From: Nitrospirales bacterium
GTDB lineage: Bacteria; Nitrospirota; Nitrospiria; Nitrospirales; UBA8639
Reading direction: 5' to 3'
Assembly: GCA_021604265.1 (NCBI GenBank)
Contig: BQIY01000127.1
Location: 1 to 6,641, forward strand
DNA length: 6,641 bases
The notes beneath the pieces were generated by a model. It was not told the origin of the DNA. It did no database searches and saw nothing but the letters and a program-made list of their open reading frames with translations. The stretch's first letter is position 1, and every line of letters starts with the position of its first letter. A program made the translations under genes and the position numbers. Below, piece after piece: positions 1 through 6,194 of this stretch.

Positions 1-641
1 CGCAATTCCAAGCTTAAAATTTGGAATTCCTCGCCAAGATCCTTATGCCCGATACTAATTTCTTCTCCAACCCTTGCGATAGCTTGATCCAGACCGAGAC
101 CTGCCTCAACACAGACGACCATCAAGTCTAAAGCATCAGGAAACCCATCAAGAATACGTTCCCGACGCTTTTGAACAGAGGTCGTAAGCCACAATTGAGG
201 GGCATAGAATCCTGCCATGGCTGACCCGACCATTCCACCGATAAAATACGACATCGGTTTATCTTTCGTCAGATCTGAGCCAAACAGAAAAAACATACCG
301 AGGAAGATCAACATCAAGAATATTTTCGTTCCGAGAAAGATAATAGGTGCACGCGAACTTCTGTACCCGGCCGACACTAACGTTTTGCGAAGTCTTGACG
401 TTTCTGCCTGATCCTTGGGTTTATTGGCTTGCCCTAACTTCTCCAAGAGATAAAGCATTTGCGCTTTAATATACCCAAAACCTTCATCTTGCTTAATATC
501 GTCTTTTACTTTGGCCTTTCCTTTTACTCGATCACCCCATTCTTTGGCACGCTGCCGAGATTGAAAAAGAGCATACCCTCCTACCATGAGCACTAACATG
601 CCCACAAATACCAGCCCACTAATTATTAATGCCATTTCCAT
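1..641 (-). CDS. tadC: Tad pilus inner-membrane platform protein TadC, 3' end cut by window edge
   Basis: This is an inner-membrane platform protein of the Tad pilus, thought to work with TadB and the ATPase CpaF/TadA to extrude the Flp pilin. The reading frame is open from ATG at 641 to the window edge and gives 213 residues; the family is usually about 300, so roughly the last third is missing. It starts MEMALIISGLVFVGMLVLMV, a first membrane segment (about residues 4-26). A charged cytoplasmic stretch (29-90) follows, then two hydrophobic segments (about 98-118 and 130-150), and then the start of a T2SSF (GspF-type) domain with FPDALDLMVVCVEAGLGLDQ, typical of TadC. It lies 10 nt downstream of tadB. 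A weak AGGT (647-650) precedes the ATG with 5 nt spacing. A second ATG two codons in (635) is an alternative start. Family identity is firm; calling it TadC rather than TadB rests on this motif and on gene order. Confidence 0.93.
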   Translation of the reverse strand, partial: MEMALIISGLVFVGMLVLMVGGYALFQSRQRAKEWGDRVKGKAKVKDDIKQDEGFGYIKAQMLYLLEKLGQANKPKDQAETSRLRKTLVSAGYRSSRAPIIFLGTKIFLMLIFLGMFFLFGSDLTKDKPMSYFIGGMVGSAMAGFYAPQLWLTTSVQKRRERILDGFPDALDLMVVCVEAGLGLDQAIARVGEEISIGHKDLGEEFQILSLEL

Positions 642-651
642 AGTCTACCTA

Positions 652-1629
652 CTAAGTCTTGATATTGATCATCCGTTTAATGACCATCCCACCAATCGAC
701 ATCCACACGATGGCAACGGCCAACATCAATTGCCCGGTTGGATCACTGTACAAAGGATCCATATATTCAGGGTTTATCCATGAAAGTCCGAAAAGCAGGA
801 CGATAGGCAACGCCATCAAAACAATAGCCGACCATTTCCCTTCCGCCGACAGGGCTTGCACTCTTCCCAGAAGCTCGAACCGCAATCGGATCAATCGACT
901 AATGGCTTCAATGATCTCCGCTAGATTTCCGCCAGTTTCTCGCTGAACAATTAATGCTGTCACAAAAAACTTTAAATCCACGCATTCAATGCGTTTGGAA
1001 AGACTTTTTAAGGCTTCAGGAATTTCAATCCCGTATGATATTTCTTCGACTGCCCTCCCCATTTCCGGTCCAATCGGATCAGGAAATTCATCGCCGACCA
1101 TTTTCATGCCAACGGAAAAGGCATGGCCGGCCCGTAAGGCTCGGGCCATCAAGTCTAATGCATCAGGCAACTGTTGTTGAAACACTAAAAAGCGTTTTTT
1201 TCGTTTCCAACGCATGTACATATATGGAAGAAACAATCCAACCAGTCCACAACCTAACATTCCAAGAATTCCCAAGTGATAGAGAGCGGCCGCCATAGCC
1301 GCGAATGCCGCCGTGACGAATGAGATTAAGACGAACACACTGAGAGGCATATGACTATTGGCTTGAATCAACAACGTTTCGATTGCTGAAAGACTTGTCA
1401 CTTTCGCTAACAGAACATTAAGCCATTGCACATTGCCTGTCGCCCGCTGTCGAATAACATTCGTCTGCTGTAACGGCTCCTGACCTGAAGTATTGGGCTT
1501 CCCCGAGTTTCGCAATCGCCGTTTGATTTTTTTGGTTCTCGGACTAATATACGTATGATAAATGTGAAATCCACCTTCGAGAAACAGAATGATGCTGACG
1601 AATATTCCGATGCTAATGAAAACCGTCAT
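652..1629 (-). CDS. tadB: Tad pilus inner-membrane platform protein TadB
   Basis: TadB is the first of two paralogous GspF-type platform proteins that sit in the inner membrane and link the CpaF/TadA motor to pilin extrusion. The 325-residue length is normal for the family. There is an N-terminal membrane segment (about 4-24) and a basic, polar linker (30-65). Two closely spaced hydrophobic segments follow (about 97-117 and 120-138), then a T2SSF domain (about 155-280) opening with LPDALDLMARALRAGHAFSV, the hallmark TadB signature. RETGGNLAEIIEAIS (230-244) belongs to the same domain. Two C-terminal segments lie at about 267-285 and 300-317. The start at 1629 is supported by GAGGAG (1641-1646) 11 nt upstream. 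The gene follows cpaF after 45 nt and precedes tadC by 10 nt, so the three are very probably co-transcribed. No truncation or frameshift is seen. Confidence 0.96.
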   Translation of the reverse strand: MTVFISIGIFVSIILFLEGGFHIYHTYISPRTKKIKRRLRNSGKPNTSGQEPLQQTNVIRQRATGNVQWLNVLLAKVTSLSAIETLLIQANSHMPLSVFVLISFVTAAFAAMAAALYHLGILGMLGCGLVGLFLPYMYMRWKRKKRFLVFQQQLPDALDLMARALRAGHAFSVGMKMVGDEFPDPIGPEMGRAVEEISYGIEIPEALKSLSKRIECVDLKFFVTALIVQRETGGNLAEIIEAISRLIRLRFELLGRVQALSAEGKWSAIVLMALPIVLLFGLSWINPEYMDPLYSDPTGQLMLAVAIVWMSIGGMVIKRMINIKT

Positions 1630-1640
1630 CTCAATACTGG

Positions 1641-1646
1641 CTCCTC
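1641..1646 (-). promoter_or_regulatory. Shine-Dalgarno for tadB
   Basis: GAGGAG on the minus strand lies 11 nt before the tadB ATG at 1629, inside the 45-nt gap after cpaF. The spacing is on the long side, but no better ribosome-binding site or competing in-frame start is visible nearby. Confidence 0.6.
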
Positions 1647-1674
1647 AACACACCGTAACCGCGCCATCATTCCG

Positions 1675-2988
1675 TTATATTTCATACACTTTGGTAGGAT
1701 CGAAGATTTCCTGATCGATATCAATGCCTAAAGCTTTAAATCGTTCAACGAATTTTGGCCGAACTCCGGTCGCCGCAAATTTGCCTTTGACCATACGATT
1801 TTCGTCTAACGATGTTTGATGAAATGAAAAAATTTCTTGCAATGTGATAATTTCACCTTCCATACCCGTAATCTCTTGTAGGCTTGTCATTTTTCTTGTT
1901 CCATCGGACAACCGCGTCATTTGCACCACCACATCAAGGGCAGAACTAATGTAGTGGCGTAACGCCTTAGTTGCCAGATTTAACCCGGCCATGGCGACGA
2001 GTGTCTCGACACGTGTTAACGCATCGCGAGGCGTGTTCGCATGGATGGTCGTCAATGATCCATCATGGCCAGTATTCATCGCTTGGAGCATGTCCAAGCA
2101 CTCTCCCGACCGAACTTCTCCAAGGACAATCCGGTCTGGCCGCATTCGGAGTGTATTCTTGACTAACTCACGTTGCGTCACTTCACCACGGCCTTCAACA
2201 TTTGGAGGCCGAGTTTCCAATCGCACCACATGGTCTTGCCGAAGTTGAAGTTCGGCTGAGTCTTCGATGGTAATAATCCGTTCGTCCGATGGAATAAAGC
2301 TCGACAAAATATTTAAAATTGTTGTTTTTCCACAACCGGTCCCACCCGCAATCAAAATATTCAGTCTGGCTTCGACAATCCCCTTCAACAAAACCGCAAT
2401 TTCGGGGGTTAGAGACCGTTTCGACACCAAGTCGTCAATCTGCAACTTATCTTTAGAAAATTTTCTAATTGAGATAGAAGAACCATCTAATGCGAGTGGA
2501 GGAATAATGGCATTGACCCGTGACCCGTCCATCAATCGCGCATCAACCATGGGTGAAGACTCATCAACTCGTCGACCAATGGCCGAGACAATTTTTTCAA
2601 TAATTTTTCGTAAGTGCGTCTCATCGCGGAACTTAATATCCGTCGGTTGTAGCTTTCCAGCACGTTCCACATATATTTGATCAGCTCGATTGACCAGAAT
2701 ATCGTTCACCGTGGGATCTTGAAGTAATGGTTCCAATGGTCCAAGGCCCATCACTTCGTACTGAATTTCCGTAATCAGTTGTTCCCGTTCACGTGCATTT
2801 AAAGGGACGGGTTCTTGTTCTAAAAACTTTTCGACTAAGTTACTCAATTCAGCTTTGAGTAAATTTTGATCAAGCGTCGCGACTACGGACAGATCAAGCG
2901 CTTCAATGACCTGACGATGCAATCGACCCTTTAAATCTTCAAGGTTGGTTCCCCCGGTTCCGACTTGTTCCCACTCAGTTGCAAACAT
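1675..2988 (-). CDS. cpaF: Tad pilus assembly motor ATPase CpaF/TadA
   Basis: This is a cytoplasmic hexameric secretion ATPase of the GspE/VirB11 superfamily. It hydrolyses ATP to power Flp pilus assembly on the TadB/TadC platform. The 437-residue protein has an N-terminal region (about 1-75) followed by the CpaF-type N-domain, with [20 protein letters not shown] at 77-96 and the [11 protein letters not shown] segment at 154-164. The C-terminal ATPase core shows Walker A GGTGCGKT (215-222), an Asp box [13 protein letters not shown] (237-249), Walker B with [11 protein letters not shown] (286-296) and a His box [13 protein letters not shown] (306-318). All catalytic elements look intact. The Walker A variable position is Cys219, where Ser or Thr is more familiar. 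It starts 36 nt after cpaE. The ribosome-binding site is poor: AAGG about 12 nt upstream, or the GAAAGAA tract nearer the ATG. It is intact and full length, so an active motor is expected. Confidence 0.97.
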   Translation of the reverse strand: MFATEWEQVGTGGTNLEDLKGRLHRQVIEALDLSVVATLDQNLLKAELSNLVEKFLEQEPVPLNAREREQLITEIQYEVMGLGPLEPLLQDPTVNDILVNRADQIYVERAGKLQPTDIKFRDETHLRKIIEKIVSAIGRRVDESSPMVDARLMDGSRVNAIIPPLALDGSSISIRKFSKDKLQIDDLVSKRSLTPEIAVLLKGIVEARLNILIAGGTGCGKTTILNILSSFIPSDERIITIEDSAELQLRQDHVVRLETRPPNVEGRGEVTQRELVKNTLRMRPDRIVLGEVRSGECLDMLQAMNTGHDGSLTTIHANTPRDALTRVETLVAMAGLNLATKALRHYISSALDVVVQMTRLSDGTRKMTSLQEITGMEGEIITLQEIFSFHQTSLDENRMVKGKFAATGVRPKFVERFKALGIDIDQEIFDPTKVYEI

Positions 2989-3024
2989 CGTTCTTTCACA
3001 CCTTTAATATTGGAGAAGAAATTG

Positions 3025-4272
3025 TTAAGCTGTCGCTGCACTCTGTTGAGTCCGCTTCCCTTTGACGGACTTCATCCAATTCCCCCAAAAAGAACTACTC
3101 TGAGGTTCTGGCGAGTGATCGAGGAACGAGGACGCCAACCGTTGATACATTTTAGTCAACGGCGATCGAGGAGCAATCATCACCACTGGCTTACCACTGT
3201 TAATCGCGTTACTGGAGGAGGCATAATCATTTGGCAGTAACCAGTTGGCTTCTTGTTTTAAGATATCCTTCGTTTCCGTTAAAACATCGTTTTCATGAGG
3301 AAGATAGCGGGTAATGAGCAAATCAATTTTACTCTGCGGAACACCGGAACCTCGCAACAATTCGAGAATGCGTTTTGTCCTGTGCACAACAGGAACCATC
3401 AGGCTTGAGACCACCATAATACTCGAAGATAATTCCAAGGCTTTTTTGGTCGTCAAATCTAAAACATGCCCACAATCAATGACCACAAATTCGAACATCG
3501 ACTGAAGAAGCTTGATCGTTGGTTCAATACAGTCTGGATTCAGCCGTCCCGCACTCAGATCATCATACCCGGACGGCAACACATGCACTCCAGATTCATG
3601 TTTCGTTAAGACGCTAGCAAGGAAGGCTAAATCCACACGACTGAGATCAGCGGCAATGTCCCGAAAACTATGGGCCGTGGGTAAATCAAGGTACAGGGGA
3701 ATATCTCCTCCATGTTGATTCACATCCACCAACACAACTGCAGGCTTTTTGGCACTCAGATGAAGACTGGCCGCAAGATTCACAGCAACACTGGTTGTTC
3801 CCGTCCCCCCTTTACCGCCAAATAACGTAATCACCTTCCCTGCTTTCTTTTTACCTTCATACGCCGCTTCACTATTCCGGGTTGTGAAGCGTTCTAATGC
3901 CGCCTTCACTTCATCCGGTTGAATGGGCTGCGGCAAAAACTCCTTCATGCCAGCCCGCAGCGCTTCCAACAAGAGGGTCGAATCAGTTTTGGCTGACGTC
4001 AGAAAAATTTCAGTCCCCTTAGCTGAACTCAAGACCGTCTTGACCAGAGAAAACGTTTTTTCCGGATCCTCATCAATCTCAAGTACTAAGAGGTCAGGAA
4101 CTTGTGTATCACCCTGCTGTTTCAGACTAAACCCTGGATCAACACGAATCTGATCTTCAATGATTTTCTTAACTTCTGGTACCGTGATCGACACTTCAAC
4201 GACTTTGGCATCCGACGAAGACTCTGGACTGCTCGCACCGACACGTGTTGGCTTCCAGCTCGATTCACTCAT
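3025..4272 (-). CDS. cpaE: Tad pilus localisation protein CpaE/TadZ, ParA/MinD-like with altered P-loop
   Basis: CpaE/TadZ is a cytoplasmic MinD/ParA-like protein that places the Tad machine, often at a pole, and recruits other components. The 415-residue product has a receiver-like N-terminal domain (about 25-130) with LLVLEIDED (61-69) and LRAGMKEFLPQPIQPDEV (105-122). The expected phospho-Asp and Lys positions appear to be Glu65 and Gln115, so it is probably not phosphorylated. The ATPase-like domain (about 145-385) opens with the deviant Walker motif GGKGGTGTTS (152-161). It keeps signature Lys154 but has Thr159 where MinD has its P-loop lysine; KGG-x-GTT forms are known in CpaE relatives. 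VLVDVNQHGGD (180-190) and FVVIDCG (262-268) match switch I and Walker B. A short basic tail ends the protein. It overlaps the lipoprotein stop by 4 nt (ATGA) and has a strong Shine-Dalgarno, so the start is secure. Confidence 0.94.
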   Translation of the reverse strand: MSESSWKPTRVGASSPESSSDAKVVEVSITVPEVKKIIEDQIRVDPGFSLKQQGDTQVPDLLVLEIDEDPEKTFSLVKTVLSSAKGTEIFLTSAKTDSTLLLEALRAGMKEFLPQPIQPDEVKAALERFTTRNSEAAYEGKKKAGKVITLFGGKGGTGTTSVAVNLAASLHLSAKKPAVVLVDVNQHGGDIPLYLDLPTAHSFRDIAADLSRVDLAFLASVLTKHESGVHVLPSGYDDLSAGRLNPDCIEPTIKLLQSMFEFVVIDCGHVLDLTTKKALELSSSIMVVSSLMVPVVHRTKRILELLRGSGVPQSKIDLLITRYLPHENDVLTETKDILKQEANWLLPNDYASSSNAINSGKPVVMIAPRSPLTKMYQRLASSFLDHSPEPQSSSFWGNWMKSVKGKRTQQSAATA

Positions 4273-4631
4273 TTGTTACCTCCACCAGACGATCCAGTTT
4301 TAAAAGGGGGCGAAGAATAACCTTTTCGGTAGAGTTCTATCGATTTGTATGTCGCAGTCCCATCTTTCCCTGTGACAGCATCGAGATTTTTTGATGCATC
4401 AGGGTTCAGAATTTGATTGTCTCTTGCGGTTTGAAACGCATCGCCATAACTCTCGCTTAAATGAACAGGTTGCGGCGCGTACGGATGCAAGACTTGATCA
4501 GCCTTCCCCATATCACGAATTTTCCGGCCGTCTTCATTCGACATAATGGGCCAGAGTTGACACCCTGAAATGCCAGCAACAATCACCATACTCACGACAA
4601 GATGGATTACTCTACTCAAGACGTTCCTCAT
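4269..4631 (-). CDS. Small Tad-locus lipoprotein of unassigned family, at the CpaD/RcpB position
   Basis: This is a 120-residue predicted lipoprotein. The N-terminus has a basic start, a hydrophobic core (about 8-22) and a lipobox ISGC with Cys24 as the lipidated residue. Gln follows the Cys, so by the enteric +2 rule it would be sorted to the outer membrane. The mature part is only about 97 residues, polar, with no further membrane segment. The most structured-looking stretch is NPDASKNLDAVTGKDG (76-91) followed by regularly spaced tyrosines (95, 101, 105). I recall similar NP-A-x-N-x-x-(V)-x-G-x-DG motifs in small secretion-locus lipoproteins but cannot confirm a family. The tail is Gly/Ser-rich. 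It lies between the secretin and cpaE genes, where other Tad loci encode the CpaD/RcpB pilot-type protein, so a role in secretin assembly or stability is a reasonable inference. It is much shorter than CpaD and no homology to it is obvious. The start is supported by GAGAGGA six nt upstream. Confidence 0.88.
   Translation of the reverse strand: MRNVLSRVIHLVVSMVIVAGISGCQLWPIMSNEDGRKIRDMGKADQVLHPYAPQPVHLSESYGDAFQTARDNQILNPDASKNLDAVTGKDGTATYKSIELYRKGYSSPPFKTGSSGGGNK
4278..4283 (-). promoter_or_regulatory. Shine-Dalgarno for cpaE inside the lipoprotein gene
   Basis: GGAGGT on the minus strand lies 5 nt before the cpaE ATG (4272), close to an ideal ribosome-binding site. It sits within the last codons of the upstream lipoprotein gene, where it encodes part of the glycine run near the C-terminus. 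With the ATGA stop/start overlap at 4269-4272, it indicates translational coupling of the two genes. Confidence 0.85.
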
Positions 4632-4637
4632 GTATTT

Positions 4638-4644
4638 TCCTCTC
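4638..4644 (-). promoter_or_regulatory. Shine-Dalgarno for the lipoprotein gene
   Basis: GAGAGGA on the minus strand ends 6 nt before the ATG at 4631, within the 23-nt gap after the secretin stop codon. It fixes the lipoprotein start, which also gives a well-formed lipoprotein signal peptide. Confidence 0.75.
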
Positions 4645-4654
4645 TATTCACCTG

Positions 4655-6106
4655 CTATGGAGCTAAATGCCCAAACGATCCTTCTAGGCCACCGCCATTC
4701 CAGGCCATCGTTCTGGAAGCACGTCCCATCTGTGGCAGACCGTTCGCACTATTTGTCTGCGGAACACCCTCAAGATACCCTAACAACATCAATTCAAAAT
4801 CATTTGGCTCTAGATAATCATCTCCAGGAAGAGATTGCTTAGCAAGATCAACGGGTTTCACTAGTCTCGGAGTTACAATCACCATCAGTTCTGTCTCACT
4901 CTTCTGAAATGACGTACTACGAAAAAGAGCGCCAAGAACCGGAATATCTCCAAGAAGCGGATACTTTGCGACTGTTTCGCGAATGTTATTTTGCAATAAC
5001 CCTGCAATCACAAAACTTTGTCCGTCGTCTAACTCCAATACGGTCTGAATTTTCCTTGTGGTAATTGCTGGAATTGTAAATCCAGCAGAATTCACACCAT
5101 TGGAAAAGTCGAGCTCAGAAACTTCAGGCGAAATCTTCAACGCAATTTTGTCGTCACTCAATACCGTTGGATTAAAACTCAACCTCACGCCGAACTCCTT
5201 GAACTTAATGGTCGTCACACCAAGTGACTGCGGAACAGGTATTGGAAACTCTCCTCCAGCTAAAAACGTCGCCTCTTGTCCACTAATGGCCACCAAAGTC
5301 GGTTCAGCTAGAACTTTTGATAAATTATGCTGCTTCAGGAAATCTAAGAAAATCATATACAGATCATCACCAAAAGGAATCCCAAATGTGGCATTGACAG
5401 CAGCAGATCTCAAAAACGTAAAGACACCGTTGTCAGTGCTTAACTCACTCAAATCATTGAGTTCTCCAAAAAAGAAACTCTCACCAAGTCTGGAATAGTT
5501 AATGCCCATACGTCGCGTGAGTCCACGATTCATTTCAACCATATGCACTTCAAGCATGACCTGTTGGACACCACCCACGTTCATAAGGTTGATCACTTTA
5601 CCGGGTGCATATGGTTCAGCCATTTCCACAATTTTCGTGAGCTGTTCCGCAGTCGACACTTTGCCAGATAACGTAATATTATCGTGACCAGCGGTGACCT
5701 CAACATTTCGTTCTCCCGGAAATACTTGATGTATTTGAGCCTTCAGTTTCGTTAAATCAGGAGTCACTAACACCTCTAACACGGTACTCACGGTGCCGTT
5801 TTTTCTCCATAACGTCAGCGTCGTTGCCCCAACAGCTTTTGCAGTCAGATAGATCTGTTTCGGGGAAAGAATGAGCGTATCTGCAATAGCAGGACTCGCC
5901 ACAGAAGCCCGGACAAAAGGTGTTTCACTGTCAATAACGATTGAAGACCCAAGCCCCAGAGGGAGTGACTGAGGTACATTCGTCTCAACAGCCTTGTGTG
6001 TCAGCCCTTCAGCATACACAGGTGAAAGTCCCAATATGACAACCGACACAGCGCTGAGAATAACTTTCACCCACGGTATTCGCAGGAGCGTTCTATGCAT
6101 TGCCAT
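4655..6106 (-). CDS. cpaC: Tad pilus outer-membrane secretin CpaC/RcpA
   Basis: This is the outer-membrane secretin, forming the multimeric channel through which the Flp pilus crosses the outer membrane. From ATG 6106 the product is 483 residues. A signal peptide MAMHRTLLRIPWVKVILSAV and following hydrophobic residues end at VYA, with likely cleavage after about residue 32. A pilus-formation N-terminal domain follows (about 48-113, with IVIDSETPFVRASVASPAIA). Next come a BON-like periplasmic domain (about 121-179, with NITLSGKVSTAEQLTKIV) and the secretin domain (about 182-416), which ends in VPVLGALFRSTSFQKSETEL and VIVTPRLVKP. The tail (EPNDFELMLLGYLEG, 433-447) is CpaC-like. The open frame extends upstream to GTG 6172 (505 residues). 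I prefer 6106 because GGAGGG lies 6 nt upstream and the signal peptide then begins at the N-terminus. ATG 6145 is a second possibility. Confidence 0.95.
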   Translation of the reverse strand: MAMHRTLLRIPWVKVILSAVSVVILGLSPVYAEGLTHKAVETNVPQSLPLGLGSSIVIDSETPFVRASVASPAIADTLILSPKQIYLTAKAVGATTLTLWRKNGTVSTVLEVLVTPDLTKLKAQIHQVFPGERNVEVTAGHDNITLSGKVSTAEQLTKIVEMAEPYAPGKVINLMNVGGVQQVMLEVHMVEMNRGLTRRMGINYSRLGESFFFGELNDLSELSTDNGVFTFLRSAAVNATFGIPFGDDLYMIFLDFLKQHNLSKVLAEPTLVAISGQEATFLAGGEFPIPVPQSLGVTTIKFKEFGVRLSFNPTVLSDDKIALKISPEVSELDFSNGVNSAGFTIPAITTRKIQTVLELDDGQSFVIAGLLQNNIRETVAKYPLLGDIPVLGALFRSTSFQKSETELMVIVTPRLVKPVDLAKQSLPGDDYLEPNDFELMLLGYLEGVPQTNSANGLPQMGRASRTMAWNGGGLEGSFGHLAP

Positions 6107-6112
6107 ATTTTG

Positions 6113-6118
6113 CCCTCC
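6113..6118 (-). promoter_or_regulatory. Shine-Dalgarno that decides the cpaC start
   Basis: GGAGGG on the minus strand lies 6 nt before ATG 6106. The upstream GTG at 6172 has only an AT-rich stretch in front of it and no recognisable ribosome-binding site. This supports 6106 as the functional start and makes the apparent 22-residue N-terminal extension untranslated leader. Confidence 0.75.
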
Positions 6119-6194
6119 CTGGACGTCTGCGTGATAATCGAACATCGCATTCCTCGTCATATCATTACTCACAAAGATAAAATTACTCTGTAAA

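Noticed and set aside
4..28. Perfect 8-bp inverted repeat (AATTCCAA / TTGGAATT) with a 9-nt loop
   Set aside because: It lies inside the conserved T2SSF coding region of tadC, is AT-rich, and has no T-run. It is likely chance and not a terminator or operator.
954..1298. 114-codon open frame on the plus strand
   Set aside because: It is antisense to the T2SSF region of tadB, with low-complexity translation and no motif.
1630..1674. 45-nt gap between cpaF and tadB as a terminator or small RNA site
   Set aside because: No stable hairpin or T-run is visible; it holds only the tadB Shine-Dalgarno.
2267..2680. 137-codon open frame on the plus strand
   Set aside because: It is entirely antisense to the conserved ATPase core and N-domain of cpaF, has no recognisable domain, and mirrors the codon pattern of the real gene.
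5058..5498. 146-codon open frame on the plus strand
   Set aside because: It is antisense to the secretin domain of cpaC and shows no family motif. The opposite strand is clearly coding.
6164..6194. Possible promoter on the minus strand before cpaC: TTTACA (6189-6194) and AGTAAT (6164-6169)
   Set aside because: The spacing is 19 nt, the -10 match is poor, and the sequence is simply AT-rich after the cpaB stop. It is not enough to call an internal promoter.
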